Assembly (NCBI GenBank): GCA_030681035.1
Contig: JAUXUI010000134.1
Span: forward strand, 1 to 45,980
DNA: 45,980 nucleotides
Direction: 5' to 3'
DNA from: Lysobacteraceae bacterium
GTDB taxonomy: Bacteria > Pseudomonadota > Gammaproteobacteria > Xanthomonadales > Xanthomonadaceae
How positions within the stretch are numbered: position 1 is the stretch's first letter; each line of letters begins with the position of its first letter. The translations under genes were made by a program, and so were the position numbers. Below are positions 1 to 9,857 of the stretch, piece by piece. The notes under the pieces are model-generated. The model saw nothing but the letters and a program-made list of their open reading frames with translations. It ran no database searches and was not told the origin of the DNA.

Positions 1-169
1 AGAAGGTCGGAAAGTTACTCCGAAACCTGCTCGCGTTGATTGCTCGAAAAACCTATCGCCATCGAGCGAACGTCTCGAAACCGCGCAACCTCGGCCACAA
101 GCCGCACAAACCGATGACGCAAAAACAGTGCTAGCCCAGACGAGAGGGCTTAACTTGGGTGGATTGGGC
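1..169 (+). mobile_element. Right end of an insertion sequence (IS4-like, partial)
   Basis: This segment holds the last codons of a transposase (3-134) followed by a terminal inverted repeat at 149-169. The reverse complement of 149-169 begins GCCCAATCCACCC and matches 45841-45861 exactly over 21 bases. There the same sequence is the left end of a second element in the same orientation. The boundary at 169 is set by where the two copies stop matching, so it may be off by one or two bases. The element interrupts a PIN toxin gene on the minus strand. The rest of the IS lies outside the window, so its target duplication cannot be checked. The family assignment is a guess from the transposase tail. 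Confidence 0.75.
3..134 (+). CDS. Transposase, C-terminal fragment (starts before the window)
   Basis: An open frame runs from the window edge to a TAG at 132-134 and gives 43 residues. It begins KVGKLLRNLLALIARK and is followed by a strongly basic tail rich in Arg, Lys, His and Pro. Such a tail, ending about 15 bases before a terminal inverted repeat, is typical of IS4-superfamily DDE transposases. The catalytic residues lie upstream of the window and cannot be seen. The fragment is probably the 3' end of the same gene whose start is seen at 45950, because both elements share the inverted repeat and the orientation. Confidence 0.6.
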   Translation, partial: KVGKLLRNLLALIARKTYRHRANVSKPRNLGHKPHKPMTQKQC

Positions 170-275
170 TGGTGGCGACGTCATCCTGCGCATCCGCCCA
201 ATCCAGCACATCCAGCGAGCGCGGTTCGCGAATATAGCATTTGGCCAGCGCGCTGGTGTCGATATACGCGCTCAA
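150..275 (-). pseudogene. VapC-like PIN toxin, truncated by the IS
   Basis: The frame starts with a TTG at 275-273 that overlaps the antitoxin stop codon. It reads LSAYIDTSALAKCYIREP, a classic PIN-domain N terminus with the first catalytic Asp at residue 6. The last residues that belong to the toxin are DDVATS. The next four codons and the TAA at 152-150 come from the insertion-sequence end. Intact PIN toxins are about 130 residues and carry three or four acidic active-site residues, so this 41-residue remnant cannot be an active ribonuclease. The remainder of the gene presumably lies beyond the IS outside the window. The TTG start is inferred from the tight overlap with the antitoxin. Confidence 0.75.
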
Positions 276-502
276 ACGCGATCCTCGCGCTCTTCCGCCA
301 GAATGGCTTCACTGGGAACGGCTTGCATGGGCTGGCTTTCCAGAAAAGTGCGTAGTGAGCGCACGCGGCGCTGAGGTTCAACAGGCAAAATCCGCGCCAC
401 CGGCTCACCGCGGCACACCACCAGCACTTCGTCGCTGTCGGCGAACATCTGCTCGGGGTGCGACAGGCCTTCGCGGGCTTCGCGGATGGTCAGGGTTTTC
501 AT
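272..502 (-). CDS. Phd/YefM-family antitoxin
   Basis: This is a 76-residue protein beginning MKTLTIREAREGLSHPEQMF, followed by a segment with VVCRGEPVARILP. That is the usual Phd/YefM layout: a short N-terminal DNA-binding and dimerisation domain, then an acidic, flexible tail (here ending EEREDRV) that neutralises the toxin. I chose the ATG at 502 because it has a GAGG ribosome site about seven bases upstream. The gene directly overlaps the PIN toxin start downstream. In this family the antitoxin, alone or with its toxin, represses its own promoter, and paired TGTGTCAC repeats around a TATAAT lie just upstream. Its partner is destroyed here, so it is an orphan antitoxin. Confidence 0.8.
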   Translation of the reverse strand: MKTLTIREAREGLSHPEQMFADSDEVLVVCRGEPVARILPVEPQRRVRSLRTFLESQPMQAVPSEAILAEEREDRV

Positions 503-529
503 GGTAAACCTCGGAGAGTGGAGCAAAAC

Positions 530-557
530 GTGACACAATTATAGTCAATGTGACACA
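530..557 (-). promoter_or_regulatory. Antitoxin promoter with paired operator-like repeats
   Basis: On the minus strand a perfect TATAAT (plus-strand 538-543) lies between two identical TGTGTCAC octamers, at 550-557 and 530-537. The repeats are spaced 20 bases apart, about two helical turns. The layout fits an autoregulated toxin-antitoxin promoter in which the repressor covers the -10 box. No good -35 hexamer is visible. The recQ start lies only 24 bases beyond the outer repeat, so binding here could also affect recQ. The operator role is inferred. Confidence 0.5.
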
Positions 558-581
558 TCCGCCGCCAGCCCGTTTTTTACC

Positions 582-2381
582 ATGTCCGAAAGCCCTTTAA
601 GCCTGCTCCACCGCGTCTTCGGCTACCCCGCGTTTCGCGGCGATCAGGCGGCCATTGTCGATACCTTGGTGGCGGGCGGCGACGCGCTGGTGCTGATGCC
701 CACCGGCGGCGGCAAGTCGCTGTGTTTCCAGATTCCGGCGCTGCTGCGCGAGGGCTGCGCGGTGGTCGTCTCGCCGCTGATCGCGCTGATGCAGGATCAA
801 GTCGCGGCCTTGAAGGAACTGGGCATCGCCGCCGAGTTTTTGAATTCGAGTCTGGACGCGGCGACAGCCGCGCGGGTGGAGCACGATTTTGTCTCCGGCC
901 AGTTGAAGCTGTTGTACGTCGCGCCGGAACGTCTGCTGACGCCGCGTTTTCAAGCCCAGCTCGAACAGGCGCAGATCGCGTTGTTCGCCATCGACGAAGC
1001 GCACTGCGTGTCGCAATGGGGGCACGACTTCCGCCCTGAGTATTTGGGCTTGTCCGCGTTGCACGAACATTTTCCGCACGTACCGCGCATCGCGCTCACC
1101 GCGACCGCCGACACGGCAACCCGCGCCGAAATCCTGGCGCGACTGGATTTGGGCGCTGCGCGCGTGTTCGTCGCCAGCTTCGACCGCCCCAACATCCGTT
1201 ACCGCATTGCCGAAAAAACCGAGCCGCGCCGCCAACTGCACGATTTTCTCGGTGAACACAGGGGTGAAGCCGGCATCGTGTATTGCAGCACGCGCAAAAA
1301 AGTCGAGGAAACCGCCGATGCACTGAAGCAGTTCGGCCTCACCGCCTTGCCGTACCACGGCGGCATGGACAACGACACCCGTCGCCGCCATCAGCAGCAA
1401 TTCCTGCGCGATGACGGCGTCGTCATGGTCGCCACGCTTGCGTTCGGCATGGGCATCGACAAGCCCGACGTGCGCTTTGTCGTCCACCTCGACCTGCCGC
1501 GATCGGTTGAAGGCTACTACCAGGAAACCGGCCGCGCCGGCCGTGACGGCGAGCCTGCCGAGGCCTGGATGACGTGGGGCCTGCAGGACGTCGTCACCCA
1601 GCGCCGCTTCATCGACGAGGGCGAAGCCGAAGACGCCCACAAGCGCAGCGGTCACGCCAAACTGGATGCATTGGTTGGCCTGTGCGAAGCCGCCAGCTGC
1701 CGCCGCATGGCGTTACTGAGTTATTTTGGCGAAGCCAGCCAGCCCTGCGGCAACTGCGACGTCTGCCTCAATCCACCGACGCTGTGGGACGGCACCGAAG
1801 CCGCGCAAAAGTTATTGAGCGCGGTCTACCGCACCGGCCAGCGTTTCGGTGCCGGCCACGTCATCGACGTGCTGCTCGGCAAGACCACCGAAAAAGTCGA
1901 CAAGTTCGGCCACACCAGCTTGAGCGTGTTCGGCATCGGCGCCAGCCAAACCGACAAGGTCTGGCGTGCCGTGTTGCGGCAACTGGTGGTGCGCGGGCTG
2001 CTGAAAGTCGATCACACTGCTTACGGCGCGCTGAAATTAACCGTCGCCGCCAAGCCGGTATTGAAGGGCGAGGAAACGGTGATGCTGCGCGTGATCGAAG
2101 TACGACCTGCGCGCAGCAAAAAATCGCGATTCGCACCCCGCTCCGGCGAAGGCGTACACAACGACGAAAATCCGCTGTTCCTGTCCCTGCGCGCCTGGCG
2201 CCGCGAAACCGCCAACGAAAAAGGCGTCCCCGCCTACGTCATCCTGCACGACGCCACCCTGCGCGAAATCGCCGCCCGCCGCCCTGCCACGCTGGCCGAA
2301 CTGGGCGAGATATCCGGGCTGGGGACGAAGAAGCTGGAAGCTTATGGCGAGGATGTACTGAAGGTGGTGACGGAAGGCTGA
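582..2381 (+). CDS. recQ: ATP-dependent DNA helicase RecQ
   Basis: This 599-residue 3'-5' DNA helicase acts in recombination and the repair of stalled replication forks. The Walker A motif TGGGKS is at residues 41-46. The DEAH box is at 138-141 and runs straight into the RecQ aromatic loop HCVSQWGHDF. The second RecA-like domain carries FGMGIDKPDVR and the QETGRAGRDG motif. A four-cysteine zinc site (CEAASC...CGNCDVC) sits near residues 367-394, followed by a winged-helix region and a C-terminal HRDC domain from about residue 529. Length and domain order match full-length RecQ (about 600 residues). It diverges from the antitoxin gene and looks monocistronic, with a terminator-like hairpin about 150 bases downstream. 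Confidence 0.97.
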   Translation: MSESPLSLLHRVFGYPAFRGDQAAIVDTLVAGGDALVLMPTGGGKSLCFQIPALLREGCAVVVSPLIALMQDQVAALKELGIAAEFLNSSLDAATAARVEHDFVSGQLKLLYVAPERLLTPRFQAQLEQAQIALFAIDEAHCVSQWGHDFRPEYLGLSALHEHFPHVPRIALTATADTATRAEILARLDLGAARVFVASFDRPNIRYRIAEKTEPRRQLHDFLGEHRGEAGIVYCSTRKKVEETADALKQFGLTALPYHGGMDNDTRRRHQQQFLRDDGVVMVATLAFGMGIDKPDVRFVVHLDLPRSVEGYYQETGRAGRDGEPAEAWMTWGLQDVVTQRRFIDEGEAEDAHKRSGHAKLDALVGLCEAASCRRMALLSYFGEASQPCGNCDVCLNPPTLWDGTEAAQKLLSAVYRTGQRFGAGHVIDVLLGKTTEKVDKFGHTSLSVFGIGASQTDKVWRAVLRQLVVRGLLKVDHTAYGALKLTVAAKPVLKGEETVMLRVIEVRPARSKKSRFAPRSGEGVHNDENPLFLSLRAWRRETANEKGVPAYVILHDATLREIAARRPATLAELGEISGLGTKKLEAYGEDVLKVVTEG

Positions 2382-2534
2382 GCAAGCACGCCATCTGCTG
2401 GTGCTGACGAACGCCCAGCCGCGTTCTGAAGTTAACCAGATTGCCGTTGGCAATGGATTCCAGCGTTCGCTGCAATGACGAGAGCATCCTTAAACCATCC
2501 GGTTGTCGGTGATCAGCATGGAAAGTGCTGAAGT

Positions 2535-2574
2535 GCGATGTGCCGGTTGGTGAGACATCGCCCGGCTTTTTTTT
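2535..2574 (+). terminator. Rho-independent terminator-like hairpin
   Basis: Two competing stems are possible: GCGATGT (2535-2541) with ACATCGC (2555-2561), or GCCGG (2542-2546) with CCGGC (2562-2566). The second stem is followed at once by eight T residues (2567-2574). This is the clearest intrinsic-terminator signature in the window. It lies between recQ and the metallopeptidase gene and probably ends the recQ transcript. Confidence 0.55.
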
Positions 2575-2612
2575 GGTTGGACATTTCAACGAAATCGGGC
2601 AAGCATGATGCC

Positions 2613-3386
2613 ATGCTCGGGTTCAAACAATCGTCGGCACCACCCAGTCATCGCGAACAGGTGACGATCACTCTCGCCGATGGCCGTGGCGTGATCCTGT
2701 TGCGGGTGCGTGATAGGCGTGCAAAACGCATGCGCCTTTCGGTTAGTGAACGCGGTGTGCGCCTGACACTTCCGCGTGCGGTGTCGCTGCGCGCAGCCGA
2801 TGCGTTCATCCAGGAACACGATGGCTGGCTGATCGCGCAGCTGGATCGGTTCAACGGCAGTGCCACGCCGACGCTGCTCATCCGGGGTTCGTGTGAGCCG
2901 ATACCGCTGCGTGGTGAATTATTGCCATTACGCTGGGCCGAAGGGCGCTACGCCCGCGTTGATCGTGACGCGCATGGAGTTTGCCTCAGCCTGCCGGCCA
3001 ATGCCGATGATTCTCGCGCACGCTTGGCCCTGCACGAGTTTTATCTGGCGCGGGCGCGTGCCGATGTGGGGCAATGGTTGCCGAAGTATTTGCCGCATCT
3101 GCGTAGCGCGCCGCGGACGATCCGCATCCGCGCGATGTCGTCACTTTGGGGTTCGCTCAGTGCCAACGATGCGCTTTCACTGGATTTATCACTGGTGCTC
3201 GGGCCGCCGGCTGCGTTCGAGTACGTTTTGATACACGAGCTGTGCCATTTGCATCAACGCAATCACTCGCCGGCTTTCTGGCGCGAGGTTGAACGGCATT
3301 GTCCGGATTGGCACATGCATCGAGCCTGGTTCCGCGAACACGGTATGGCGCTGAAATCCACCTTGCGCCAGCTCACCACGCGCTGA
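2613..3386 (+). CDS. YgjP-like (DUF45) zinc metallopeptidase
   Basis: The predicted 257-residue protein carries HELCHLHQRNHSPAFW from residue 208. This has the HExxH zinc motif and the downstream HSPxFW that typify the YgjP/WLM-like (DUF45, M48-related) metallopeptidases. An N-terminal beta-rich part contains RAKRMRLSVSERGVRLTLPR, also typical of the family. I chose the ATG at 2613; a longer frame open from 2538 would begin inside the terminator hairpin. The protein has no signal peptide and should be cytoplasmic. Its substrate is unknown. It converges on the EamA transporter gene with a gap of 34 bases. Confidence 0.85.
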   Translation: MLGFKQSSAPPSHREQVTITLADGRGVILLRVRDRRAKRMRLSVSERGVRLTLPRAVSLRAADAFIQEHDGWLIAQLDRFNGSATPTLLIRGSCEPIPLRGELLPLRWAEGRYARVDRDAHGVCLSLPANADDSRARLALHEFYLARARADVGQWLPKYLPHLRSAPRTIRIRAMSSLWGSLSANDALSLDLSLVLGPPAAFEYVLIHELCHLHQRNHSPAFWREVERHCPDWHMHRAWFREHGMALKSTLRQLTTR

Positions 3387-3420
3387 TTGCGTGCAGTGGC
3401 GCCACTTCGACAACGTCACC

Positions 3421-4347
3421 TCAGCGCCGCTGACCCATCAATGCCGCCAACGCAGAGCCAACCAGCACCGTCGCTGCACCAGCAAAGCCAAGCCAGCTCA
3501 CGTGTTCCGGGCGAATGAGTGTGGGCCATCCGGCGTGGACGGCGCTCACTGCGGCAATCGACAACAACGGCGTCACCGCCAGAATTGTGGACACCCGCGA
3601 GGCTTCCCAGTGCGCCAGCGCCTCGGCAAAACAACCATAGGCACCCAGCGTGTTGAGCGCGCAGTAAAGCAGCAAGGCGCCATGCAGCGGGTCGAGCCGC
3701 AACAATGCTGCGGGCTGTGCAAAGGGGAAAAGCAGCACACTGGCGAGCGCGTAGATGACCAGCAAAATCAACCACGACGACAAACGCAGCAGCAATTGCT
3801 TTTGCATCAGCGCATACACCGCCCAAACCACTGCGGCCAGCACCACGATCAGCGAGCCAAACACATAACGCCCCGCCGGCAATGTATCAGCACGCAGTTG
3901 ATCGGCAAAAAACAGCGAGAGGCCGATTACGATGACGGCCAGACCGGCCCATTGCCAGGCATTGAACCGCTCGCGAAAAACAACGATCCCGCCGAGCGCC
4001 ATCAATAACGGCGCCAACTGGATCAGCAATTGCGCGTTGGCCGGGGAGGTGTACTGCACTCCGAGCAAATAGAACACGTAATTGCCGATCAACATCACCC
4101 CGGCGAGCAGCAACAGCAGCCAATGGCGGCGGCGTAAACTCGCCAGCGGCTTGAGCTTGCCACGCGCAGCCAGCCAGCCACCAAGCAATACAAAGGCCAC
4201 CACGAAGCGAAACCAGGTGAGGGTAATGGCGTCGATCTGCTCCAGCGTGATCTTCAACGCCACCGGCAAAGTGGCCCAAAACCCGGCTGTAGCCAAAGCA
4301 AGGGTCAAACCCAGACGCCAGCGACCGGAGGCCTGATGCAGAGACAT
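3421..4347 (-). CDS. EamA/DMT-family transporter
   Basis: This is a 308-residue integral inner-membrane protein with about ten hydrophobic segments in two homologous halves, the EamA (drug/metabolite transporter) architecture. The first helix pair reads TLALATAGFWATLPVALK and contains the family's usual W-A-x-P pattern. The second half begins near GSLIVVLAAVVWAVYALMQK. Members export amino acids, metabolites or drugs, but the substrate cannot be read from sequence. The start at 4347 places a short charged N terminus before helix 1. It is separated from its divergent neighbour, the Tyr-rich lipoprotein, by 179 bases in which I see no strong motif. Confidence 0.85.
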   Translation of the reverse strand: MSLHQASGRWRLGLTLALATAGFWATLPVALKITLEQIDAITLTWFRFVVAFVLLGGWLAARGKLKPLASLRRRHWLLLLLAGVMLIGNYVFYLLGVQYTSPANAQLLIQLAPLLMALGGIVVFRERFNAWQWAGLAVIVIGLSLFFADQLRADTLPAGRYVFGSLIVVLAAVVWAVYALMQKQLLLRLSSWLILLVIYALASVLLFPFAQPAALLRLDPLHGALLLYCALNTLGAYGCFAEALAHWEASRVSTILAVTPLLSIAAVSAVHAGWPTLIRPEHVSWLGFAGAATVLVGSALAALMGQRR

Positions 4348-4526
4348 GGAAATCCAGTGCGCGTGAGTGGAGGCAGTTGTAGATTGTCACACGCGCAGCC
4401 ATCGCCAGCGATACGCCGGTGGGTTCAGGGGTAATTCACTGCAACAGGCAAAGACTGCGGTTGTCTGCAAACGCTGTCTTGGCGATATCGCCCAGGCGTG
4501 TGTGACCCATTTCGCGGAGGCTTGTC

Positions 4527-5483
4527 ATGTTTGTCAAAACCATGATTTCGGTTGCGTTGATCGTGCTGTTTGCGGGCTGCGCGAGCTATGGCAACGGCTA
4601 TCGCGATGGTGCGTACTACCGGCCATCGCGCGGCGATGAAGGCGACTATTATTACGGCCGGCCGCCAGTCAATCGCGGCTACTACAACCCCTATTACGGG
4701 CCCTATGGCGCGCCCTTCTACTATTCGCCGTATCCCTACTATCGTCCCTACCGGTATCGGCCGTACTACGGCCCCTTCCGGTCGTCGTATTACGGTTCGG
4801 GCTTTGGTGCTTCGTACGCCTATGGCGGTTTCAGTGGCTATCGTGACGCGGGGCATTCCTATTTCGGAATGGGCTTTGCTTACCAAGACCACGACCGTCA
4901 AGATCGCCACGTTCGATATGATCGGGATGAGCGCAATCGCTTTGGCCATGACCGCAGTGATCGGCGCGACCAACGATCAAACCGTTTTGATGACGCACCG
5001 ATCAGCGATGGCCGCTACCGCCGCGACGCGCAACCTGGGCGACCTGGTTATGGCAATGATCCACGAGTGTTTGAGCGCCGGATAACGCAGCCGACACCCG
5101 GTTTGCGCGTTGCGCCGGAACAACCAGCCACGGTGCGGCTTCAGCCTGATGGTGGCCGCATCGTGCAGATGCGCCGGGTAGATGTCGAGCAAGGCAAAAA
5201 CAAGCAACGCTTTACGCCCCAGCCCACACCACGGCCCACGCGCGCCGCGCCGGTGAGTTCGCCGGGAACATTGCGCGCGGTTCCGGCGCCGGTATATCGA
5301 GGTACCCGAGAAGATCGGCCACTGTCGGCGCGCGAAGCTAGCACGGCCATCCAGCCGCCATCGCGTTCGTCACCGCCATCGCGGAGTTCACAACGGGGGC
5401 TTAACGAGGAAACACGTGATGCTGGTAAAAAAACGCGAAACTCATCACAATTAAAAAAGTCTGTTGACACCGTAGATGAATGA
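4527..5483 (+). CDS. Tyr/Pro-rich lipoprotein of unknown function
   Basis: This 318-residue protein starts with a lipoprotein signal peptide ending in the lipobox LFAGC, with the lipidated Cys at residue 18. Residues 20-115 are dominated by Tyr, Pro, Gly and Arg (for example PYYGPYGAPFYYSPYPYY). This is followed by an Asp/Arg-rich stretch of HDRQDRHVRYDRDERN type, and then a Pro/Arg-rich tail. No enzymatic domain is recognised, and low-complexity composition dominates. A GGAGG site seven bases before the ATG supports the start. It is likely anchored in the outer membrane or its periplasmic face. The function is unknown; roles in envelope or matrix adhesion would be speculation. Confidence 0.75.
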   Translation: MFVKTMISVALIVLFAGCASYGNGYRDGAYYRPSRGDEGDYYYGRPPVNRGYYNPYYGPYGAPFYYSPYPYYRPYRYRPYYGPFRSSYYGSGFGASYAYGGFSGYRDAGHSYFGMGFAYQDHDRQDRHVRYDRDERNRFGHDRSDRRDQRSNRFDDAPISDGRYRRDAQPGRPGYGNDPRVFERRITQPTPGLRVAPEQPATVRLQPDGGRIVQMRRVDVEQGKNKQRFTPQPTPRPTRAAPVSSPGTLRAVPAPVYRGTREDRPLSAREASTAIQPPSRSSPPSRSSQRGLNEETRDAGKKTRNSSQLKKSVDTVDE

Positions 5484-5681
5484 GCGGCATATAACACTTG
5501 CACTGGATTTCACGGCTAAGCATCCTTGAACCTTGTGAGACTGTCTGACAGCAACTGACACGCCGCGTCGCTTTTTGCCGCGATACGGCACCGGTCACCG
5601 GCACCCGGCATCAGGTCACCCTGGATACCCCCTGTTCCACTAGACCCGTCGGGTGCCGGCCTTTCTTCACGAAAGGCCGGC
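5464..5681 (+). ncRNA. Candidate small RNA with its promoter and terminator hairpin
   Basis: A TTGACA at 5464-5469 is followed, after a long 20-base spacer, by TATAAC at 5490-5495. About 170 bases on, a perfect 11-bp hairpin (arms 5655-5665 and 5671-5681, loop TTCAC) could end a transcript. Only a short T-poor tail follows it. No convincing reading frame fills the segment. Within it is the near-palindrome CTGTCTGACAG (5541-5551). I do not recognise a known RNA family such as 6S, tmRNA, RNase P or 4.5S. Transcription is inferred from the signals only. Confidence 0.3.
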
Positions 5682-6089
5682 TTGTCGCCGTCGTGAATAC
5701 ACCGATATCGACTGAAACACGCCTTGCTGCGTGCTGCGTGCTGCGGAACACGAGTGGCGCGCAACGCACGGCATCACTTGCCGCGTATGGCCTGGTGCAG
5801 GCCACGCCACGCTGGCGCGACAGGTTGAGATTGAATGGTAGCGCCTGTGGCGCCAACGAAGAAGGTGGCCGGGAGGCGCCCCCGCGACTCCCGGCCGGCA
5901 TTCCCTCGACACGCCTGGCCAGCCCCTGTTCCAGTTCCGGCCCGCGCCGCAGCGCGTGGCTGTCGGGGGTGCAAATAAACCTTTGCACGAAGCGTGCCAG
6001 TTCGGGAGCCGCTACAATTCGCATCACGCCGCAAAACCCATTGTGAACACAATGCGTGCGCGGCACTGCAGTCAGGATGGTAGTCGTCA
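5682..6089. other. Hairpin-rich intergenic region upstream of mnmG
   Basis: This 408-base stretch has no gene I can support. Frames stay open on the minus strand but in several overlapping registers, which indicates base composition rather than coding. It holds three tandem GCTGCG(T/G) heptamers (5726-5746). A 9-bp stem lies at 5867-5875/5888-5896, and a 7-bp stem GTGCAAA/TTTGCAC at 5969-5975/5982-5988. A TACAAT at 6013-6018 is a possible -10 box for mnmG, although no matching -35 is evident. Confidence 0.45.
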
Positions 6090-7967
<1,878 letters not shown>

Positions 7968-7968
7968 T

Positions 7969-8565
7969 GTGACCCGCGTGCGCGACGAACTCGACCGTCA
8001 TCACCGCACCTTGAAGCAGCGTCGCGGTTGGCTGCGCAAACTGCTGCGGCCGCTGCCGCGACGTGCCAATGTTTCCCGCTATCCGGTGATCAAGTGGTTT
8101 GCTGGAATGGCGCGGCGGCTGCCATTTTTGTGGTCATTTCGTGCGCAGCATGTGTTGCCGGCCTTGTATCTTGGCTGCGTGTTGTCGCTGTTGCCGGTCT
8201 ACGGCATCCAGTTCGGGCTGGCGTTGGTTTTTGCGGTGCTGGTGCGGGGCAACATCACGGTGCTGATGGGATTGCAGTTGATCACGAATCCGTTTACCGC
8301 CGTGCCTGCCTACATCGTTACCTACAAGGTAGGCATGTACCTGATCGCCATCACCGGCATTGGTCACGGCATGTCGGTGTGGGGTACGCGTGTCAATGCG
8401 CTGGTAATTGGCGGCGTCGTGTTCGGCATCGTGCTCGCCTCACTCATCCATTTGCTGTGGCTATTGGGTGCGTGGGAGGTGCGGCGCATTCGTGCGCGGG
8501 TGCATTATCTGCGCGAAGCGCTTGCCGCCGAAGCGGCGGGCCTGCCGCCGCCGCCGAAACCCTGA
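7969..8565 (+). CDS. DUF2062-domain membrane protein
   Basis: The product is 198 residues starting from a GTG at 7969, two bases past the mnmG stop. An ATG at 7967 is out of frame, and an upstream ATG in this frame (7873) would lie deep inside mnmG. The protein has a basic N terminus and about three or four hydrophobic segments. It includes the DUF2062 core with GLQLITNPFTAVPAYIV, then a Pro-rich end (LPPPPKP). DUF2062 proteins are small inner-membrane proteins of unknown function, common in gammaproteobacteria and sometimes next to glycosyltransferases or comEC. Coupling to mnmG looks tight, but no functional link is known. Confidence 0.8.
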   Translation: MTRVRDELDRHHRTLKQRRGWLRKLLRPLPRRANVSRYPVIKWFAGMARRLPFLWSFRAQHVLPALYLGCVLSLLPVYGIQFGLALVFAVLVRGNITVLMGLQLITNPFTAVPAYIVTYKVGMYLIAITGIGHGMSVWGTRVNALVIGGVVFGIVLASLIHLLWLLGAWEVRRIRARVHYLREALAAEAAGLPPPPKP

Positions 8566-8613
8566 GCACACTGCCACAGCGACTTTTCGCCGACGCGCAG
8601 GTAGCATGTGCGC

Positions 8614-9837
8614 ATGAGAAACCTGATCACATCCCTGTTTTTGGCGAGCACCGGCCTCGCCCACGCCTTCACCCTGGCGCCGTTGCCGCTTGCGATACCG
8701 GCCGGTGCATCGGCGGCAAACCTTGCGCAAGGCGCGGATGGTGCAACCCTGGCGAGCTGGATCGAGAAGTTGCCCGCAGGCGGCCATCGCCTGATGTTCC
8801 AGCGCTGTATCGTGCCCGCAACATGTGCGCCGCCGCAGGAGATTGCGCGCGGCAGAGACTGGTTCGTCAACTGGGCCGACCTGCCAGCGTTGGCCAGTTT
8901 GCCCGACGGCAGCCTGTGGGCACACTTGCTACGCAAAAACGGCAGCGCGACGTATGCTTATGACGCGGTGTTAAGTCACTCGCGTGACGGTGGCGCAACC
9001 TGGTCGCCGCTTGCGGCAATGCACGACGATGGCACCCCGAGCGAACATGGCTTTGTCAGCTTGCTGCCGTGGTCAACCTCGGAAATGGGCGCGGTGTGGC
9101 TCGATGGCCGCAACACCGTCAGCGCCCCGGCTGGTGCCGATGAACACGCAGGCCATGGCCGAGGTGCGATGACGCTGCGCGCAGCGGTATTCGGCGAGAA
9201 GCAGAACAAGCAACACGAATGGCTGCTCGACGCATCAACCTGCGATTGCTGCCAGACCGATGCCGCGCTCACTGCCAGCGGCCCGGTGGTGGTGTGGCGA
9301 GATCGCGACGCCGAGGAATTGCGCGACATCCAGACGGCGCGCTTCGCACAAGGCGCATGGACAACGCCGCGCTATGTGCATCGCGATAACTGGCATATGC
9401 CGGCGTGCCCGGTCAACGGCCCGGCGATTGCGGCGCAAGGCAATCAAGTGTGGGTGGCGTGGTACACCGAAGCCGGTGGCGCACCGTCGTTGCGCCTGGC
9501 ATTGTCCAGCAATGCCGGTGATACGTTTGCCGATCCCTTGCACATTGCCGGCGGCGAAACGCTGGGCCGCGTCGATCTGGCGAGCAACGCCGATGGCGTG
9601 TGGTTGAGCTGGCTGCAGGAAGTCGATGGCAAGCAATCGCTGTGGTTGGCACAGTTCAGTGATGATCTGGCGCACGAACGGCAACGGCAGAAAATCACCG
9701 ACCTCGCCGGCCGCGGCCGTGCCACCGGTGTGCCGCGCCTGCTCGCACTCGATCACGGTGTCGTGCTGCTGTGGAACGATGTTGCTGGCGACGCGATGGC
9801 GGTACAGGCGATTCACGCAACTATCGGCGAGCAATGA
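8614..9837 (+). CDS. Secreted sialidase/BNR-fold protein of unknown specificity
   Basis: This is a 407-residue protein with a cleavable signal peptide (NLITSLFLASTGLAHA). A BNR/Asp-box-like SRDGGATW is followed by repeated strand-rich units with W and D/G turns (for example AVWLDGRN and VWLSWLQEVDGKQ). This suggests a six-bladed propeller as in exo-alpha-sialidase-like proteins. A distinctive STCDCCQTD motif (Cys-x-Cys-Cys) sits mid-protein and could bind metal or form disulfides. The canonical sialidase Arg triad cannot be assigned with confidence, so enzymatic activity is not claimed. The ATG at 8614 was preferred to a GTG two codons earlier. It converges on tamB with a gap of 20 bases. Confidence 0.65.
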   Translation: MRNLITSLFLASTGLAHAFTLAPLPLAIPAGASAANLAQGADGATLASWIEKLPAGGHRLMFQRCIVPATCAPPQEIARGRDWFVNWADLPALASLPDGSLWAHLLRKNGSATYAYDAVLSHSRDGGATWSPLAAMHDDGTPSEHGFVSLLPWSTSEMGAVWLDGRNTVSAPAGADEHAGHGRGAMTLRAAVFGEKQNKQHEWLLDASTCDCCQTDAALTASGPVVVWRDRDAEELRDIQTARFAQGAWTTPRYVHRDNWHMPACPVNGPAIAAQGNQVWVAWYTEAGGAPSLRLALSSNAGDTFADPLHIAGGETLGRVDLASNADGVWLSWLQEVDGKQSLWLAQFSDDLAHERQRQKITDLAGRGRATGVPRLLALDHGVVLLWNDVAGDAMAVQAIHATIGEQ

Positions 9838-9857
9838 TCGGCTGGCGTTGAGGCAGC

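Noticed and set aside
597-1655. Long minus-strand frame of 352 codons across recQ
   Set aside because: It is fully inside recQ, which has complete helicase motifs on the plus strand. The antisense translation shows no domain.
3399-3410. Palindrome GTGGCGCCAC between the metallopeptidase and transporter genes
   Set aside because: No loop or T-tract, so it is not a terminator; too short to call an operator.
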